A stretch of 64,000 bases of DNA from Halomonas sp. YLGW01 (GCF_014840935.1 NZ_CP062005.1:2232001-2296000), one strand, 5' to 3'; counted from the stretch's first letter, positions 28,759-40,985 are shown. Notes: generated by a model from the sequence alone, not told the origin. Translations and numbers: made by a program.

Positions 28759-31011
28759 TCAGTCATCGATGGCGAGGCGGTCGACCTTCTGGAAGCCGCG
28801 TGGCAGCTTGCTGCCGCGGCGACCGCGCTCGCCGGTATAGTAATCGAGATCGCTCGGCTTGAGCGTCAGCTTACGCTTGCCGGCATGCACCACCAGTGCG
28901 GCGTCCTGGGGCAGCAGCACCAGGTCGCGCAGGAACTCCTCGCGCCGGGCGGCCCGGGCACCGGGGATGTCGAGCATCTTGTTGCCCTTGCCCTTGGTCA
29001 TCTCCGGAAGCTGCTCGAGGGCGAACACCAACAGGCGCCCCTCGTTGGAGACGGCGGCGACCCGCACGCCCTCACCGCTCGGCACCGGCTGGGGCGGAAT
29101 CACCGCGCAGCCCTTGGGTACCGAGAGGATCGCCTTGCCGGCCTTGTTCTTGCCGGTCAGGTCCTCGAGGCGGGCAAGGAAGCCATAACCACCGTCGGAC
29201 GCCAGCAGGTAGCGGGTGTCGGGGGGCGCCAGCATCAGCCCGGCCATGTGGGCCCCGGCCGCGGTATTGACTCGCCCGGTGATCGGCTCGCCCTGGCTTC
29301 TGGCGCTGGGCAGGTTGTGGGCGGCCAGGGTGTAGGCCCGCCCGGTGTCGTCGAGCAACACCAGCGGCTGATTGGTCTTGCCCCGGGCCGCCAGATGGAA
29401 ACGGTCGCCGGACTTGTAGCTGAGTCCGGCGGGATCGATCTCGTGGCCCTTGGCCGAGCGAATCCAGCCCTTCTCGGAAAGCACCACGGTGACCGGATCG
29501 GCCCCCAGCAGCTCGACCTCGGACAGGGCCTTGGCCTCGCCTCGCTCGACCAGCGGCGCCCGGCGAGCATCGCCGTGCTCGCTGGCGGCCTCGCGAAGCT
29601 CCTCCTCGATCAGGTCGGTGAGCGCTTCTTCGCTTCCCAGCAGCGTCTTGAGGCGCTTGCGCTCGGCGGCCAGCGCATCCTGCTCGCCGCGGATCTTGAC
29701 CTCTTCGAGCTTGGCCAGGTGGCGCAGGCGCAGCTCGAGGATCGCCTCGGCCTGGCGCTCGGAGAGATCGAAGGCGCTGATCAGCGCGGCCTTGGGCTCG
29801 TCCTCCTCACGGATGATGCGGATCACCTCATCGATGTTGAGGTAGGCGGCCAGCAGGCCCTCGAGGATGTGCAGGCGATCCTCGACCTTGCCCAGGCGAT
29901 GCTCGAGGCGCCGGCGCACCGTGGCGCGGCGGAAGTTGAGCCATTCACCGAGCAGCTGTGGCAGCGGCATGACTCGCGGCCGACCGTCGAGGCCGATCAC
30001 GTTCATGTTGACGCGGATGTTCTTCTCGAGGTCGCTGGTGGCGAACAGGTGCGCCATCAGGGCCTCGATATCGACCCGGTTGGAGCGCGGCTCGATGACC
30101 AGCCGGGTCGGTGTCTCGTGGGTCGACTCGTCGCGCAGATCGGCGACCATCGGCAGCTTCTTGGCCTGCATCTGGGCGGCGATCTGCTCGAGCACCTTGG
30201 CCCCGCTGACCTGGTAAGGCAGCGCGGTGATCACCACCTTGCCCTCTTCCAGGGTATAGCGGGCCCGCAGCTTGACCGAGCCCCGGCCACTCTCGTAGAG
30301 CTTACGCAGGTCCGACCGCGGGGTGATGATCTCGGCCGCGGAGGGGAAGTCCGGCGCCGGCAGGTACTTAAGCAGGTCGACGGTCGTCGCCTCGGGTTGG
30401 CGCAGCAGATGGCAGGTCGCCTCGACCACCTCCCCCACATTGTGCGGCGGGATATCGGTGGCCATGCCCACGGCAATGCCGGTGCCGCCGTTGAGCAGCA
30501 CATGGGGCAGCTTGGCCGGCAGCACCACCGGCTCGTTCATGGTGCCATCGAAATTGGGGGTCCAGTCGACGGTACCCTGACCGAGCTCACTGAGCAGCAC
30601 CTCGGAAAACTTCGACAGCCGTGCCTCGGTGTAGCGCATGGCGGCGAAGGACTTGGGATCGTCGGGGCTGCCCCAGTTGCCCTGGCCATCCACCAGCGGG
30701 TAGCGATAGCTGAACGGCTGAGCCATCAGCACCATCGCCTCGTAGCAGGCGCTGTCACCGTGGGGGTGGAACTTGCCGAGCACGTCGCCGACGGTACGCG
30801 CCGACTTCTTGTACTTGGCGTTGGCGTTCAGGGCCAGCTCGCGCATGGCGTAGACGATGCGTCGCTGCACCGGCTTCATGCCGTCGCCGATATGCGGCAA
30901 TGCCCGGTCGAGAATCACGTACATCGAGTAGTCAAGGTACGCCTTTTCGGTGTACTCGCGAAGGGACAGACGCTCGACGTCCCCCTCCGCCACCTGGATA
31001 TCCATGGTCAT
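28759..31011 (-). CDS. parC: DNA topoisomerase IV subunit A
   Basis: Breakage-reunion subunit that unlinks daughter chromosomes with ParE. The 750-residue protein has the active-site tyrosine Y127 ([11 protein letters not shown]) and a C-terminal beta-pinwheel domain. The quinolone-determining region reads [10 protein letters not shown] with S87 and E91, the sensitive-type residues equivalent to E. coli S80 and E84. It starts 7 bases after parE. A nearby second ATG (31005) gives MDIQ and is also possible. Confidence 0.97.
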   Translation of the reverse strand: MTMDIQVAEGDVERLSLREYTEKAYLDYSMYVILDRALPHIGDGMKPVQRRIVYAMRELALNANAKYKKSARTVGDVLGKFHPHGDSACYEAMVLMAQPFSYRYPLVDGQGNWGSPDDPKSFAAMRYTEARLSKFSEVLLSELGQGTVDWTPNFDGTMNEPVVLPAKLPHVLLNGGTGIAVGMATDIPPHNVGEVVEATCHLLRQPEATTVDLLKYLPAPDFPSAAEIITPRSDLRKLYESGRGSVKLRARYTLEEGKVVITALPYQVSGAKVLEQIAAQMQAKKLPMVADLRDESTHETPTRLVIEPRSNRVDIEALMAHLFATSDLEKNIRVNMNVIGLDGRPRVMPLPQLLGEWLNFRRATVRRRLEHRLGKVEDRLHILEGLLAAYLNIDEVIRIIREEDEPKAALISAFDLSERQAEAILELRLRHLAKLEEVKIRGEQDALAAERKRLKTLLGSEEALTDLIEEELREAASEHGDARRAPLVERGEAKALSEVELLGADPVTVVLSEKGWIRSAKGHEIDPAGLSYKSGDRFHLAARGKTNQPLVLLDDTGRAYTLAAHNLPSARSQGEPITGRVNTAAGAHMAGLMLAPPDTRYLLASDGGYGFLARLEDLTGKNKAGKAILSVPKGCAVIPPQPVPSGEGVRVAAVSNEGRLLVFALEQLPEMTKGKGNKMLDIPGARAARREEFLRDLVLLPQDAALVVHAGKRKLTLKPSDLDYYTGERGRRGSKLPRGFQKVDRLAIDD

Positions 31012-31018
31012 CGGGGAA

Positions 31019-32983
<1,965 letters not shown>

Positions 32984-33000
32984 TCAGACGAAGCCTCGCG

Positions 33001-33651
33001 TCATGCATCTGGGATGATCGTGGCGACCCGGCCCGGCGCGAGGCGGCGTCCGCCATGGGCCAGCACCGCCGGCAGATAGTCGGCCAGGGCGCTGAAGCCG
33101 TGATCGCCGCCGGGGTGCAGGATGGTGGGGCATCCCGCATAGGCCGCGAAGGCATCGCGGCAATCCAGGGTCTCGTCGGCGGTGCCCAGCAGCAAGAGAT
33201 AATGCGCAGCCGTCAGCCGGGCCGGCGTCAGGGCCTCAAGCGCCTCATGGTGACGGTGGTCGATGACGAAGCGCTCGCCGGTGTCGTCGTTGACGAAGGC
33301 GTCGCCGATCCAGCTCTGCATCAGCCGCGCCGGGCGCACCGCCGGGTTGATGACCACCGCCGGCAGCCCCAGCCGCTCGGCGAGGCAACTGACCAGAAAA
33401 CCGCCCATGGAACTGCCCGCCAGCAAGGGACGCTGGCCCAGCGTCTCGAGCGCCGCCTCGGCGATGGCCAGGGCCTCGTCGGGACGATGCGAGAGCTGAG
33501 GGGCCGCACAGGGTAGAGGCGCACCCTCCACGGCGTCGCAGGCCGCACGCATCAGCCGCGACTTGGGCGAGCTGACGCCGCTGTTGAAGCCGTGCAGGTA
33601 GAGGACGCCGCTGGCCGGCGTCACCTCACGATCGATGCCGGGGCTCAGCAT
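33001..33651 (-). CDS. yqiA: YqiA/YcfP-family alpha/beta-fold esterase
   Basis: A 216-residue alpha/beta hydrolase. YLHGFNSG is the oxyanion-loop region, GSSMGGF the nucleophile elbow, and the late GGDHGF supplies the histidine. E. coli YqiA is an esterase on short acyl esters with no known physiological substrate. It precedes parE by about 100 bases in the same direction, as in E. coli, where cpdA also sits here; in this genome cpdA is about 12 kb away. Confidence 0.9.
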   Translation of the reverse strand: MLSPGIDREVTPASGVLYLHGFNSGVSSPKSRLMRAACDAVEGAPLPCAAPQLSHRPDEALAIAEAALETLGQRPLLAGSSMGGFLVSCLAERLGLPAVVINPAVRPARLMQSWIGDAFVNDDTGERFVIDHRHHEALEALTPARLTAAHYLLLLGTADETLDCRDAFAAYAGCPTILHPGGDHGFSALADYLPAVLAHGGRRLAPGRVATIIPDA

Positions 33652-33679
33652 ACCGCATTTCCTGTATGCGCATCCAGCA

Positions 33680-35416
33680 TCAGTACTCCCCTGCCCGCGT
33701 CTCGTCGGCCTCGCGGCGCGCCTGGTCCTCGGCGGCCCACAGCGCCTCGATCAGGCCACGGCTGGAATCGTCCATGGTCTCCAGGCCTTCTCGGGAACCG
33801 AGGATGCGCTCGGTCTCGCCGGCGATCTGCTTGCCGAGCTCCACCCCCCACTGGTCGAAGGGATTGATGTCCCAGATCGTGGCCTGGACGAAGACCTTGT
33901 GTTCGTAGAGGGCAATCAGCGCGCCCAGGGTGTGCGGCGTCAGGCGGTCGAGCAGCACGGTGCTCGAGGGCTGGTTGCCGCGGTAGCGCTTGTGGTTGGG
34001 CCGTGGGCCGTCATCCTCGATGGCGTCGTCGCCGAGCATCAGCAGGCGCGACTGGGCGAAGCAGTTGGCCAGGGTCAGGCGGTGCTGGGCCTTGAGATGC
34101 GCACGGGTGGCCGCGTCCTCGACGCGATCATAGCGACGCAGCGGCGCGATGAAATCACACTCCACGGCCTGGGTGCCCTGATGCAACAGCTGATAGAAGG
34201 CGTGCTGGGCGTTGGGCCCGAGCTGTCCCCACAGCACCGGACAGGTGGAGTAAGCGGTCACCTCGCCCGCATTGGTCACCGACTTGCCATTGGATTCCAT
34301 CTCGAGCTGCTCGAGATAGCTCGCGAAATACTCGAGCCGGCCGTCGTAGGGCAGGATCGAGTGGGCGCGGATATCCAGGAAGTTGACGTTCCAGATGCCA
34401 GCGAGCCCCAGCAGCACGGGCAGGTTGTCCTCCAGCGGCGCCTCCTGGAAATGGCGATCCATGGCATAGGCGCCGCCCAGCAGCGCACGGAAGTTGGCCA
34501 TGCCCACCACCAGGGCGATGGGCAGACCGATGGCGCCCCACAGCGAGTAGCGCCCGCCGACCCACTCCCAGAACTCGAGCTGGTTGGCCGGCGCGATGCC
34601 CCACTCGGCCATCTTCTCGAGGCTCGCCGAGACGCCGATGAAGTGCTGGCGCATCACCAGGGCTCGATCGATGGCACGGGGTTCCTCGTGATCATCGTGG
34701 ACCAGCCGGGTCAGCAGCCAGTCCCGCGCCGTGCGGGCGTTCGACAGGGTATCGATGGTGGTGAAGGACTTCGAGGACAGCACGAACAGGGTGGTCTCGG
34801 GGTTGAGCCTGCCCAGGTAATCGGCGAGCTGGGAGCCATCCATGGTCGAGGCGAAGTGCACGTTGATCTCGTGCACGCCGTCGGGCCGATAGTCGGCGAG
34901 CGCATGAGTGACCATCAGCGGGCCAAGATCCGAGCCGCCCACACCCAGGTTGACCACGTCGCTGATCGCCTTGCCGGTGGCGCCCCGCCACTGGCCGGCA
35001 TGGAACTTGTCGACCATCGCCTCCATGCGGGCGAGCGTTTCGTGCACCGCAGGCACCAGGTCCTGGCCCTCGACCTCGAGATGGGCATCCGGTGGCAGGC
35101 GCAGGGCGGTGTGCAGCGCCGGGCGATCCTCCGAGCGATTGACTCGCTCGCCGGCCAGCAGCCGCGAAATGGCCTCCGGCACCTCAGCTTCCCGAGCCAG
35201 TGCCAGCAGCCCCTCGAAGGTCTCCTCGCTGAAGCGCTGCTTGGAGAGATCCAGCGTCAGGCCCGCCGCCCGGCGGCAGAAGCGCGAATGACGGGGCTCG
35301 CCCGCCGTCGCGGCCTCCCGAAACAGCGTCTTCAGATGGACCTCGCGCATCTCCCGGGCGTGGGCCTCCAATGCCTGCCAGGCGGGCCGCTGGTCGATGG
35401 GGGACGGGTGACTCAT
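33680..35416 (-). CDS. pgi: Glucose-6-phosphate isomerase
   Basis: Interconverts glucose-6-phosphate and fructose-6-phosphate. The 578-residue protein is a little longer than the common 549. Signature regions are GVGGSDLGPLMVTHAL, LSSKSFTTIDT, and the G-G-R-Y-S-L-W segment VGGRYSLWGAIGLPI; the catalytic C-terminal region includes NPFDQWGVELGK. The ATG at 35416 opens MSHPSPIDQRPAWQALEAH. It is divergent from cmoA with a 109-bp gap. Leftward it is followed by yqiA after 28 bases. Confidence 0.96.
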   Translation of the reverse strand: MSHPSPIDQRPAWQALEAHAREMREVHLKTLFREAATAGEPRHSRFCRRAAGLTLDLSKQRFSEETFEGLLALAREAEVPEAISRLLAGERVNRSEDRPALHTALRLPPDAHLEVEGQDLVPAVHETLARMEAMVDKFHAGQWRGATGKAISDVVNLGVGGSDLGPLMVTHALADYRPDGVHEINVHFASTMDGSQLADYLGRLNPETTLFVLSSKSFTTIDTLSNARTARDWLLTRLVHDDHEEPRAIDRALVMRQHFIGVSASLEKMAEWGIAPANQLEFWEWVGGRYSLWGAIGLPIALVVGMANFRALLGGAYAMDRHFQEAPLEDNLPVLLGLAGIWNVNFLDIRAHSILPYDGRLEYFASYLEQLEMESNGKSVTNAGEVTAYSTCPVLWGQLGPNAQHAFYQLLHQGTQAVECDFIAPLRRYDRVEDAATRAHLKAQHRLTLANCFAQSRLLMLGDDAIEDDGPRPNHKRYRGNQPSSTVLLDRLTPHTLGALIALYEHKVFVQATIWDINPFDQWGVELGKQIAGETERILGSREGLETMDDSSRGLIEALWAAEDQARREADETRAGEY

Positions 35417-35525
35417 GAACTCTCTCTCCTTGACGAGCGCAGTGGCCGCCCCGGGGCAACTGGTGCAGCCGGGCGGCGCGGGGCGTAGAATGCCGGAAAT
35501 TCCGCTGTGACCCTGACATGACGCC

Positions 35526-36269
35526 ATGAGTGACGCATCTTACCGTGACGCGATCTTTTCGACACCCCTGGACCGGGTGGCGCGCTTTTCCTTCGACGAA
35601 CAGGTGGTGGCCTGCTTCCCCGACATGATCCGTCGCTCGGTGCCGGGCTACGGCCAGATACTGGGCATGCTCGGGGTGATCGCCGAGCGCCACCTGCGCC
35701 ATGGCGCCCACGTCTATGACCTCGGCTGCTCGCTGGGCGCGGTGGGCCTGGCACTGGCCGGACGCCTGCCGGCAGACGCCTTCCGCCTGACCGGCGTCGA
35801 CCTCTCGCCGGCGATGGTCAGCCGCGCCGGCGAGACCTTCGCCACCGAGTGCCCCGAGCATGCCATCAAGGTCGTCGAGGGCGACATCCGCTCGCTGGAC
35901 TACCGCCCCTCGGGCATGATCGTGCTCAACTTCACCCTGCAGTTCCTGCCCCCCGCGGATCGCGAGGCGGTGATCAAGGCCCTGTATGACGCCCTGGAAC
36001 CCGGTGGCGTGCTGGTGCTCTCCGAGAAGGTCGTCGCCGAGGACGAACAGGAGAACGCCTGGCTGGTCGAGCGCTACCACGACTTCAAGCGCGCCAACGG
36101 CTACAGCGACATGGAAATCAGCCAGAAACGCACCGCGCTCGAGAATGTGCTGGTGCCGGACACCCTGGCCGCCCACCACGCGCGCCTGGCCCGGGCCGGC
36201 TTCCCGCGCAGCCAGACCTGGTTCCAGTACCTGAACTTCGCCTCGATCATCGCCTTCAAGGACGCCTGA
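35526..36269 (+). CDS. cmoA: Carboxy-S-adenosyl-L-methionine synthase CmoA
   Basis: Makes carboxy-SAM from SAM and prephenate, for wobble uridine modification (cmo5U34) of tRNA. The 247-residue protein has a class I methyltransferase fold: [13 protein letters not shown], the SAM-ribose region VDLSPAM, and [15 protein letters not shown] typical of CmoA. The GTG of cmoB directly follows its stop codon, so the two are coupled. Confidence 0.96.
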   Translation: MSDASYRDAIFSTPLDRVARFSFDEQVVACFPDMIRRSVPGYGQILGMLGVIAERHLRHGAHVYDLGCSLGAVGLALAGRLPADAFRLTGVDLSPAMVSRAGETFATECPEHAIKVVEGDIRSLDYRPSGMIVLNFTLQFLPPADREAVIKALYDALEPGGVLVLSEKVVAEDEQENAWLVERYHDFKRANGYSDMEISQKRTALENVLVPDTLAAHHARLARAGFPRSQTWFQYLNFASIIAFKDA

Positions 36270-37262
36270 GTGTTGTCACCGGATTCCCATCGCCACCTCT
36301 ACCACGCCTTCGTCGACCAGGGCCTCGAGACCTGGCTAGCCCGCCTTCCTGAGCAGCTGGCTCGCGGCCTCGACCGCAAGCGCCACGGCGACCTGCCCGC
36401 CTGGGAGAAGGCGGTGGCCAAGCTGCCCGCGCTGCCCGAGCCGCGCCAGGTGCGCCTCGATCGCGACACCGTGACGGTCGAGGTGGCGCTGTCTGAGCCC
36501 CAGACGCGCCAGTGCCATAACCTCTTGAAGAAGCTCGCCCCCTGGCGCAAGGGCCCCTATGCACTCGGGGGCATCCAGATCGACACCGAATGGCGCTCGG
36601 ACTGGAAATGGCAAAGAGTCGCCCCGCACCTCTCGCCGCTGGCCGGTCGTCGGGTTCTCGACGTGGGCGGCGGCAGCGGCTATCACGCCTGGCGCATGGC
36701 CGGTGCCGGGGCGGCCTTCGTGCTGGTGATCGACCCCTCGCCTCGCTTCTTCTACCAGTTCCAGGCGGTGCGTCACTTCGTCGGCGACGCCGATCACGGG
36801 CGCACCCACTTCCTGCCGGTGGGCATCGAGGACGTGCCCGAAAAGCTCGAGGCCTTCGACACCGTCTTCTCGATGGGCGTGCTCTACCATCGCCCCTCGC
36901 CCCTGGAGCACCTGAACCAGCTCAAGGACGCCCTGCGCCCCGGCGGCGAGCTGGTGCTAGAGACCCTGGTGGTGGAAGGCGACGCCACCACGGTGTTCAT
37001 GCCCGGCGAGCGCTATGCGGCGATGCCCAATGTCTACTTCCTGCCCTCCTCCGCCGCCCTCGCCCACTGGCTCGAGCGCTGCGGCTTTCGTGACGTGCGG
37101 GTGGTCGACGAGGCCGAGACCAGCCTTGAAGAGCAACGCTCGACCGAATGGATGAGCTTCCAGTCCCTTGCTGACTTTCTCGACCCCGAGGATCGTCGCC
37201 GCACGATCGAGGGTCACCCGGCGCCGCGGCGTGCCGTGCTGATCGCCACCAAGCCGGCCTGA
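36270..37262 (+). CDS. cmoB: tRNA U34 carboxymethyltransferase CmoB
   Basis: Transfers the carboxymethyl group of carboxy-SAM to ho5U34, giving cmo5U34. The 330-residue protein starts with GTG directly after the cmoA stop (TGA-GTG). Segments DTEWRSDWKWQRVAPHL, DVGGGSGYHAWRM and FSMGVLYHRPSPLEHL are diagnostic. cmoM, which methylates the product, lies at about 51.1-52.0 kb in this window. Confidence 0.96.
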   Translation: MLSPDSHRHLYHAFVDQGLETWLARLPEQLARGLDRKRHGDLPAWEKAVAKLPALPEPRQVRLDRDTVTVEVALSEPQTRQCHNLLKKLAPWRKGPYALGGIQIDTEWRSDWKWQRVAPHLSPLAGRRVLDVGGGSGYHAWRMAGAGAAFVLVIDPSPRFFYQFQAVRHFVGDADHGRTHFLPVGIEDVPEKLEAFDTVFSMGVLYHRPSPLEHLNQLKDALRPGGELVLETLVVEGDATTVFMPGERYAAMPNVYFLPSSAALAHWLERCGFRDVRVVDEAETSLEEQRSTEWMSFQSLADFLDPEDRRRTIEGHPAPRRAVLIATKPA

Positions 37263-37288
37263 CCGTCGACCGGGCTCATCGACCTGCC

Positions 37289-37317
37289 CCGGCGGCTCCG
37301 CAGAAGGAAGCCGCCGG
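37289..37317. terminator. Hairpin between convergent cmoB and the LtaS-like gene
   Basis: A perfect 9-bp stem CCGGCGGCT / AGCCGCCGG with an 11-base loop lies in the 80-bp convergent gap. No T-run follows on either strand, so termination is only suggested. Confidence 0.4.
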
Positions 37318-37342
37318 CGCAGAAGCGCGGCTTTGTGCCGCC

Positions 37343-39424
37343 TCAGCCGCCGACTTCGTCGCTCTCTACCCCCAGCGCCTGACGGCGAATGCGCCAGTCT
37401 TCCAGTGCCAAGCGCGCCCGCGCCCTGAGCGCCTGCTCACGCAATGCCGCCGACGGCGTCTCGGTGGCGCCAAGCTCTCGACCGGACTGCCAGTCATAGA
37501 AGGTCGGTCGTGCCAGGTTCGTGGCCGCCCCCTCCGCGCTCACCAGCAGGCCAGCGCCCCCGTCCTGGCGATTGAAGGTCAGCGCCATCGGCTCCTCGGC
37601 CGAAGCGTAGAGATCTCGCCCCACCCAGGGCACCTCTGCCTGGGACAGCGAATGCGCCCACAGGGTGGGAAAGATGTCTCGATGACTGGTCCACTGTTCC
37701 GTCTTCGGCTTGGCTTCGCCGCGATAGTGCGGTGGCAGCCACATCAGGATCGGCACCCCGAACTGGTCGAACAGATCATGTGCCCCCGGATACTGAATGA
37801 GCGAGCGCGAATTGTGATCGCCGGTCGCAGCGAATAGGGTACGCTCGAGGAGCCCTTCCGATTCCAGACGGTTCAGGAAGCCGCCCATGGCATCGTTGGC
37901 GTATTGATAGGTCTCTAGAATCGAGGTGCCGAAGTCCGGTGACACCGCCAGGGCATCTCCCAATTGCGTCGCATCCAGCGGTGCCGGCGTATAATGATCG
38001 GGAATGCGATAAGGGGGATGATTCGAGATCGAGAGCATCACCAGCATGACCTTCTCGCCGCGGGCATCTGCCTCTTGCAACAGCTCGGCACCGGTGCGGA
38101 ACATCCATTCGTCATCCAGCCCCCAGGTTCCGCCGGAGGCCTCCGGGAATCGCTCGCGAATCGCGCTGGCTCCCAGCACCTGATCGAAGCCCTGACGCCT
38201 GAGCGCACCGTCCAGGTCCCGCCACTGTACCGAGCCCGCGGTCAGGAACACCGTGCGATAGCCGGCGCGCCGGTACGGCAGCGCCGCCGACGTCGAGAAG
38301 GTGCGATAGCCGTAACGGCTCTGAGTCAACGGGCTGATCGGGGTATCGAACAACAATCCCTCGAGGCTCGGGTGTGTGCCGTTCTCGGCTGACATGGCAT
38401 TGGGGAAATAGTCTCCCCGGCTCTCGAGCCAGGGTCGCAACCGGCCCAGCAGGTCGTTCTTCTCGGGATCGTCGAAATCCAGCGGACGGCGCCCCCAGCT
38501 CTCCATCAGGCTGACCACCACGTGAGGTGGTGCTTCCTCAAGCGCCGGTCGGTGAGGCGTGGTCAGGGTCATGCGCTCAAGCACCTCGTCGGCACCGTCG
38601 ACCTCCGACCACCCCAGCGCCCGGGCCGCCTCCACCGGCGATGAAAAACCGTAGTGCGCAAGCCCCGCCAGCGGGTCATCGCCAATGTTCGAAAGCTCGC
38701 GCTCCTTCCAGGCCAGGTAGAGCGCCTGCGGCCCACTGGGCACCAGATCATTGACGAAGGCGTTGGCCGAGACGGACATGTGCATCTCGCGCAGCGGGAA
38801 GGTGCCCAGGCTGCCGCGCCCCAGGCCGACCAGGGCGAGAAGCGTCACCACCACCAGCAGAGTGCACCGCGGCCAAGTCAGCAGAGGCAACGCATGGCGC
38901 TGCCCGCGACGCATCCAGATCAGCTGAACGCCGGTCATGCCGACCAGCGCCACCAGCAGCGCCAGCAACGGGTAATCGCTCCAGACCGTGTCGATCACCG
39001 CCTGGGTATCGTCCTCGAACAGGCCGAAGATCAACGAATTGATCGGCCCCTGATAGAAGCTGAAGAAGAAGTGATTAGTCAGCGCCAGCAGATTGACCAG
39101 CAGCATGCCGATCAGCGCCCAGGGCAGCCACAGCCGCCGCCAGGCGGCGATGACCGGCCTAGGCAACGCCAGCAGCAACGTCGCCACCAAGAGCCATGGA
39201 CCCAACAACACCGTCATGATCTTGGCGTCGAAGCGCAGGCCGATCCAGAACGCCTGCAGCAGGTCGGAGATCGGAGCCGTCAGCGGCGTCGGAGCATTCA
39301 TCCATAACAGCAGGCCGCGCATCACTGTCAGTGTTGCCACACCGGCCAGCCCCAGGCGCCACAGCTGTCGATTGAGCTCACGCCAGTGCTCCCAGCGCGA
39401 GGCTCTCATCACCTCTTCCGTCAT
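37343..39424 (-). CDS. LtaS-like membrane sulfatase / phosphoglycerol transferase family protein
   Basis: A 693-residue inner-membrane protein with about five membrane segments in the first 220 residues and a large periplasmic alkaline-phosphatase-fold domain (about 300-620). Family landmarks are the candidate nucleophile threonine in AENGTHPSLEG, SISNHPPY, and the metal motif GDHNS. Relatives make lipoteichoic acid in Gram-positives or transfer phosphoglycerol to periplasmic glucans in Gram-negatives (OpgB). The substrate here is not clear; osmoregulated glucan decoration is one option. A second start (39409) has GGAAGAGG just upstream and may be the real one. Confidence 0.82.
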   Translation of the reverse strand: MTEEVMRASRWEHWRELNRQLWRLGLAGVATLTVMRGLLLWMNAPTPLTAPISDLLQAFWIGLRFDAKIMTVLLGPWLLVATLLLALPRPVIAAWRRLWLPWALIGMLLVNLLALTNHFFFSFYQGPINSLIFGLFEDDTQAVIDTVWSDYPLLALLVALVGMTGVQLIWMRRGQRHALPLLTWPRCTLLVVVTLLALVGLGRGSLGTFPLREMHMSVSANAFVNDLVPSGPQALYLAWKERELSNIGDDPLAGLAHYGFSSPVEAARALGWSEVDGADEVLERMTLTTPHRPALEEAPPHVVVSLMESWGRRPLDFDDPEKNDLLGRLRPWLESRGDYFPNAMSAENGTHPSLEGLLFDTPISPLTQSRYGYRTFSTSAALPYRRAGYRTVFLTAGSVQWRDLDGALRRQGFDQVLGASAIRERFPEASGGTWGLDDEWMFRTGAELLQEADARGEKVMLVMLSISNHPPYRIPDHYTPAPLDATQLGDALAVSPDFGTSILETYQYANDAMGGFLNRLESEGLLERTLFAATGDHNSRSLIQYPGAHDLFDQFGVPILMWLPPHYRGEAKPKTEQWTSHRDIFPTLWAHSLSQAEVPWVGRDLYASAEEPMALTFNRQDGGAGLLVSAEGAATNLARPTFYDWQSGRELGATETPSAALREQALRARARLALEDWRIRRQALGVESDEVGG

Positions 39425-39539
39425 TTGTCATCCCAACGCGTATCAAGAAGCGCGTACTATAATGGCTCAGGCCACGACTGGCGATCCGCCAGGAGCGCGA
39501 TAGAGACTCAGCAACGCACCCCTTGTGCGAAGGATGACG

Positions 39540-40724
39540 CTAGCGGTCCTCGAGGGGGCGCGAGGGTCCGAAGTGCTCGTAATGGCGATGATCCTCATCG
39601 ACCCCAAGCGCCGCCAGTGCCTGATCCATCGCCGTCATGAAGCCCTGCGGCCCGACGAAGTAGCAATGTGGCTCCCCGACCGGCAGGTATCGGGCCAGCA
39701 GCTCGCGATCCAGACGCCCCGCATGATCGGCCTCGGAATCTCCCTCCTCAGCGCGCTCGTAGACGACGGCGCAGGTCAAACGCTCGGGATAGGCCGCCTT
39801 CAGCGCCGCCAGTTCCTCGGCGAAGGCATGCTGAGCGTGATCCTGGGCGGCATGCAGGTAGACCACCTCACGTCCCTGACTCAGCGCCTGTGCCGCCAGC
39901 GGCAGCATCGGCGTCTGACCGACGCCTCCACTGAGCAGCATCACCGGCGCGCCACCTTCCACGAGAGTCAGCTCCCCGGCCGGCGGCAGCAGCTCCAGGG
40001 TGTCGCCGACGCCAAGCACATCATGCAGATGTCGGCTGACCCATCCCTCGGGCTCGCGCTTGACCGACAGGCGATAGCTCTCCTGGTTGGGCGACGCCGA
40101 GAGGCTGTAGTGGCGATGGACCGCGGCGCCATCGATCGTTAAGCGCACCCCGATGTACTGCCCCGGCGCAAAATCTGCCGCGGCGCCGCCATCCTCGGGC
40201 ACCAGCACGAAGGAGCGGATCACCGAACTCTCCTGACGCGTCTCGGCGATCCGGAAGGTTCGAGTGCCTCGCCAGCCGCCCTGGCGCGCGGCGAATTCGT
40301 GATAGCGATGGTCCTCGAGCTCGATCAGGAGCCCGGCCAGCTCCTCGTAGAGTCCACCCCAGGCATCAGCGATCTCGGGAGTCACGGCATCGCCCAGCAC
40401 CTCGCCGATGGCCGCCATCAGGCACTCGCCGACGATCGGGTACTGGTCGGGACGAATGCCCAGCGAGACATGCTTGCTGACCACCGTGGCCAGGACCTGA
40501 CGGGCACGGGCGGGATCGCGTCGCAGCTGCACATAGGCCAGCACCGCACCGGCGAGGGCCCGCGGTTGGGCCCCATCGGCCTGGTGCGCCGCGTTGAACA
40601 GCTCCGCGACCTCCGGGTAACGGGCAAACATCAACGGATAGAAGCGCGAGGTGATGGTATCGAGGTGCTCGGCCACCACCGGCGCGGTGGCATCGATCAG
40701 GCGTTCCTGGTCGTTCGTCAGCAT
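39540..40724 (-). CDS. hmp: Flavohemoglobin, nitric oxide dioxygenase Hmp
   Basis: Converts NO and O2 to nitrate using NAD(P)H. The 394-residue protein has a globin domain (1-145, proximal histidine in SKHVSLGI), an FAD-binding domain (HRHYSLSASPN) and an NAD-binding domain (LLSGGVGQTPMLPL). The ATG at 40724 fits the usual MLxxxQRxLI start; a GTG 12 bases upstream is in frame but less likely. It is divergent from norR and preceded by a sigma-54 promoter, as for fhp/fhpR in Pseudomonas. Confidence 0.95.
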   Translation of the reverse strand: MLTNDQERLIDATAPVVAEHLDTITSRFYPLMFARYPEVAELFNAAHQADGAQPRALAGAVLAYVQLRRDPARARQVLATVVSKHVSLGIRPDQYPIVGECLMAAIGEVLGDAVTPEIADAWGGLYEELAGLLIELEDHRYHEFAARQGGWRGTRTFRIAETRQESSVIRSFVLVPEDGGAAADFAPGQYIGVRLTIDGAAVHRHYSLSASPNQESYRLSVKREPEGWVSRHLHDVLGVGDTLELLPPAGELTLVEGGAPVMLLSGGVGQTPMLPLAAQALSQGREVVYLHAAQDHAQHAFAEELAALKAAYPERLTCAVVYERAEEGDSEADHAGRLDRELLARYLPVGEPHCYFVGPQGFMTAMDQALAALGVDEDHRHYEHFGPSRPLEDR

Positions 40725-40799
40725 GCAGGGACTCACTCTTGGTCATGACGCGGATAAAGGGGCGGACCGATAGGCGATCACGTCCCGTTCCACTGTCAT

Positions 40800-40815
40800 T
40801 GCAACTGCCATGCCA
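40800..40815 (-). promoter_or_regulatory. Sigma-54 promoter of hmp
   Basis: Read leftward, TGGCATGGCAGTTGCA matches the consensus TGGCACG-N4-TTGCA with one mismatch and has the exact GG/GC spacing. Transcription would start near 40789, 65 bases before the hmp ATG. A NorR-type activator is encoded next to it. Confidence 0.85.
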
Positions 40816-40924
40816 GAACCGCTCGGCTCGATGCCCTCCCCGAAGCGCGCCAGGCGCCCCGGTCACTGCAGCGCCGCCCCGGCTGCAGAGGCGTGGCCCA
40901 AACCGGCTCATCACGACACCCGCA

Positions 40925-40954
40925 TTGACAATATGACACGACAAGTGATGTCAT
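40925..40954 (+). promoter_or_regulatory. Candidate sigma-70 promoter of norR
   Basis: TTGACA (40925-40930, consensus) and TGTCAT (40949-40954, 4 of 6) are 18 bases apart, predicting a start near 40961, 25 bases before the norR ATG. The -10 box overlaps the first NorR site, consistent with autorepression as in E. coli. Confidence 0.45.
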
Positions 40955-40980
40955 TAAGACAATTAAGTGTAATTAAGACA
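40949..40980. promoter_or_regulatory. Two NorR enhancer sites
   Basis: TGTCATTAAGACA (40949-40961) and TGTAATTAAGACA (40968-40980) differ at one base and both contain the NorR core GT-N7-AC. They are 19 bp apart, about 160-190 bp upstream of the predicted hmp start, and directly before norR. Confidence 0.75.
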
Positions 40981-40985
40981 TTATC

